From Strongylocentrotus droebachiensis (Eukaryota; Echinodermata; Echinoidea; Camarodonta; Strongylocentrotidae), in contig JAVYIG010000891.1 of NCBI GenBank assembly GCA_035222895.1, forward strand, positions 332,501 to 396,500: a stretch of DNA of 64,000 nucleotides. Reading direction: 5' to 3'. Below, in pieces: positions 60,530 to 64,000 of this stretch (position 1 is the stretch's first letter; every line of letters starts with the position of its first letter). A model generated the notes under the pieces. That model was not told the DNA's origin. It saw only the letters and a program-made list of their open reading frames with translations, and did not search any database. The translations under genes were made by a program, and so were the position numbers.

Positions 60530-62248
60530 TATGAACCTGGTATGAATTGGCGAGATTTGGGACGTGTCATTAGATATGTCATGTTGCATGAGGTTCAGAC
60601 TAAATGCATACATATACATGTACACATTGTGAGCATCTTTTGACAAATACATTTGTCATTTAATTTTTCTCTTGCAATATGGAACATTTCCATGTCAAAC
60701 TATGACATTGTAACTCATGTAGAGAAGCCTTTCATTTCGCCAAGGTCAATGCACAGTGCTTTTGAGTATCGTTATGAGAAAAAAAAATGACACAAGTAAG
60801 ATAAGAGGCAAGAACTATTTAATGTAGCTGAAGAAATTAACTGAGGTTTCAAATTTTTTGCAAGAAATGAGTGTGGACTTAATTAACAAAGTTTGCTCCG
60901 AAGAAGCTGTGCCTAAACTGAAGTAGATTTAGATTTTGAATAGATTCTGAGTAGAACTTCGCTGTCCTGTCTTCCCGAGTGGGTCCCTTATTGACCGATA
61001 TATTTATCACAAAGTCATGAATTTAAAAAAGGATGCAAATAAACTACTCATTCAATTATGAACATGTTTGAACTGGCGAAAACGCAGAAACTGTAAAAAC
61101 AGAAGCATTTGCGACAGCTAGAAATGTTCACAAATTGAAAAAACAGCCTACGATTGGCCATGTTGTTGATCAAATATTATCCAGCATGAAACTTTGGCAT
61201 ATCTCAAACTCTCACAGAAGTTGCAATAGATGCGTCTACATACATGTTTACAGTTGGACAGTTGCCATGCAAAACTCTCCCCCTCTGCTGTTGCATGTAT
61301 ACATTCAGCTTAAATTAAACTATGGAGTTAAGGAAGGAAACGAATGGGAATGTGTTGGTATAACTTTTGTTTGCGGACTAATCTACTCAGTTTGACCACC
61401 CTTTTTTCACTGAACACCATATACATGTAACATAGGTTCTTTGTCACTTTGCTTTCTATACATGTTTCTTAACTGCCTATTGTATTTCCATTGTCACTCC
61501 ATCAATTTGTATGTACTTTTCTAATTTCCAAATTTCTATGAAAGTAATTTCTATAACGTGCACAAAGAAGCCTTTGTAGATGATGGTCATGTTAGGTATT
61601 GTTTTGTGTTAAGAGTGAATCCATGATAATAGAGAAACACAAATACACCTTTTTTTCAGCAATGAAACGAGTTTGCGCGAGAGATTATCTTGCTATAGCC
61701 ATTCAATATTTCTCTGTGCTAGATTGTATTTCTATTTTACTCTTAGCTTTGTTGAACTTCTGTTTTTTTATCTTTTGTAAAGGGGCGACATCAAATTTCC
61801 ATGACAATTCATTGTGGGAGCCAATGATCACAACTTGCTATAAAATAAGGGTATGATCAGCCGATATAAATAATTTTTACTGATGAAGATTTTGTTTGAT
61901 TAGTTCCCATTGAAATACCCTGTATTATCCACCTTCATCACATATATCTACGCTTTCTGGTAAACATGTTGTTGTGTTGAAAATCAGTGTATTTGTGTCT
62001 CTTCGACACTTAGGAATCAGCCAACCTGTCAATATGGCAACATTCATACAAATGCCATTTGGAGTAACCACAATTCATATGTTACAATTTTCAAGCATGT
62101 CAAAGGCATACTGTCATTTTAAGCAATTACGTTGTACTTTTCAGTGGGGAATTGTCTCATTGTTGTCTCCCTGATTCTCGGTCATATTTTTCTACCAGTA
62201 ATTCAGCAATATGATATAGCTTTGAGTAAACCAGATGCAACTTAGTCT

Positions 62249-62370
62249 GGGGGGGCATTTCACAAAACTTGTCATCAGTGACAAATGACAGTTTTGGTTA
62301 CTGAAATTCTTGCTTCTGATTGGTTATCAGCAGATTTGTCATTGAAAAAAGGCTTTGTGAAACACCCCCC
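62249..62370. repeat. Short TIR element (GGGGGGCATTTCACAAA)
   Basis: GGGGGGCATTTCACAAAACT at the left is mirrored by TTTGTGAAACACCCCCC at the right, around 85 bases with an inner inverted AAATGACAG/ATTTGTCAT. Outer TIR similar to the 41834-42144 element. Confidence 0.7.
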
Positions 62371-64000
62371 TGTTTATGAACATCAAGGCACAGACTGGAG
62401 AATAAAATGGAGACGAAGAGGGGATATAAAGTGCTATGAGTAATGCATTTTTATACATATTTTTATGTTGCATACTTTGTTAGATAGGAGGTTAAGGTTG
62501 TCTAATAACTATGTAGGTATTGGGCATGAAGTATATTTACATCCCTCTAAAAATACCATCTAAACACCATACTTTTGTTTTGATATTACTTAAAGTAGAT
62601 GTACTTGTGTATCACTCTATCACTTGACTCATGCCAAAGTGCTCATTTGCAATCGAATGAAGAGAATATAAATATCAGCAATGTGGCATCTTTTAATATG
62701 TCTATGATACGATGTAATCAAGATGAGAATCAGAGTCACTTTGTAATGCAGGACTTTTCAAGTATTTAATAATAAATCTGTAAATTGTTGTCAAAATGTA
62801 TGAATGTCTTCACAGATTTCATTCTTTGTGTCTATTTGAGAGATGATGGAGTTTGAATCTCAGGCTTTTCTATAACTAGATCTTCCCCATAAATATTACC
62901 ATGTGAATGTGTGAAAATGTCACAAATTTATCTTTAATACGATTATTACACCCAAACTTTTATTCCACAATCACCTGAAACTGCACACCCGAAACTGCAC
63001 ACCCATGCAGTTTGACAAGCAATCTTACTTTTGTTTGTTTTGAAACCCCTATTCACGGTACTGCCTTTCCATCGAGACAAAAATATAATTATAAAAAATA
63101 TAATACACATGTAGTATCTCCATTTACAAATATCAACTACACTTGCTAGCAGTACCAGCAAATGTACCGGTACTAAAATACATATGTTTGTTTTCAAAAA
63201 TGGATCCCTGTATATTATCCCTGATTACTGACAGTGACTGGTGCTGTCTTTTTCATTTCTTTGGTAGTACATGTACAATTACAAAAGCTGAAAAATACAC
63301 ACTGACACTGTAGAAAAAACTGTTCTACATTTACACAAGGCGGTTAGTTGTCTGTGTTGGCAGTGCAGATACATGCAATGACAAAGTACAAGGATAAGTA
63401 AACAAAGAAATGAGTGTGCGGAAGTCTTTAAGACTGGTTGATTTACAAGTATTTTACCCTTTTCCAATGCCATAATTTTTGTTAAAGAAATATATTTAGT
63501 AAGTAATGAATAATTCAAATAGCTATCTATAAGATTATGATTAAAAATATCTCTATAAAATCACCAAGTTCATTCGTTGAGTTGTTCTTGCCCTAATAAT
63601 GATACATACACATAATTTGACACCATATTCAATTACTTCACAACTCCCAATTTGATACAAATTGCAAATAAGTCATAACTTGCAAAGTTCAGAGCAATAT
63701 ATTGAATCAGAATCATTCTTTCAGTGCAAGACTTGTGCAAGACCAGACTATGAATTAGATTCCCGCCCCCCCCCCTTCTCCATATTAAAGGGTACCTTGA
63801 AAAGAGGGCAGGCAACCTTGGATGGGGGGGGGGGGGGGCGGGTGGCACCAAGGAAATGTCAAGTCCATTCATTGATAACTTTTTTTCTTCTAAATTAACT
63901 CCTACCTTTAAGTTACATTTGTTTTCCAATCAGCCATGACATGGGACTACTTTACAAAAACCAGGTCACCTCAAAACTCACCAGAATAAACAAATATGCT

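Larger units (their letters stand above)
58389..64000 (+). other. CDC34 3'UTR and downstream region
   Basis: No recognisable gene. Candidate poly(A) signals are ATTAAA at 58678 and AATAAA at 61038, 62401 and 62771; the real 3'UTR length cannot be decided. Contains a TIR element at 60361-60529, another at about 62249-62370, two short unassigned open frames (58686-58926, 59067-59279) and poly-C/poly-G runs near 60125, 63768 and 63824. Confidence 0.45.

Overview
The window is animal (metazoan) nuclear DNA: AT-rich, with three intron-rich protein-coding genes, GT/AG splice sites, and dense short transposon relics, microsatellites and poly-G/poly-C runs. The protein set, the kilobase-scale introns and the repeats (dispersed TGTACATGTACA tracts, short inverted-repeat elements, tRNA-derived SINEs) suggest an echinoderm, most likely a sea urchin. 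The group assignment is inference; the genes are read directly from the sequence.

Minus strand, about 22.1 kb down to 3.7 kb: a STRA6-like multi-pass membrane receptor (the vertebrate retinol-binding-protein receptor family). I could place 16 coding exons. One further short exon must lie between 13.5 and 11.8 kb and was not found, and one exon junction (10360 to 10067) does not join in frame by canonical splicing. The last exon encodes the family signature of the C-terminus followed by a long acidic, disordered tail. Plus strand, 28.3 to 34.7 kb: a complete CREB3/CREB3L-type membrane-tethered bZIP transcription factor (8 coding exons, 453 aa). Plus strand, 41.3 to 58.4 kb: a complete CDC34/UBE2R ubiquitin-conjugating enzyme (5 coding exons, 244 aa) with very large introns. 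STRA6 and CREB3L are divergently transcribed with about 6 kb between their start codons; CREB3L and CDC34 are in tandem. The three genes belong to unrelated pathways and nothing suggests they work together.

The rest is intronic and intergenic DNA full of non-autonomous mobile elements: terminal-inverted-repeat (TIR) elements with TA- or TTAA-type flanks, SINE and LINE fragments, a four-copy dispersed repeat, a 24-bp minisatellite and long trinucleotide arrays. The most notable structures are: an 880-bp element in CDC34 intron 2 that is almost entirely one hairpin (two 429-bp arms, 22-nt loop); a related 652-bp TIR element inserted at the 5' splice site of a STRA6 intron, leaving only the first six host intron bases; two partial tandem copies of CDC34 exon 4 with its acceptor just upstream of the real exon; two hairpin elements whose loops carry telomere-like (TTAGGG-type) repeats; and TIR elements that carry a reverse-transcriptase fragment and a tRNA-Leu-like sequence. 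I see no CRISPR array, operon or other prokaryotic feature, and no wholly new protein system.
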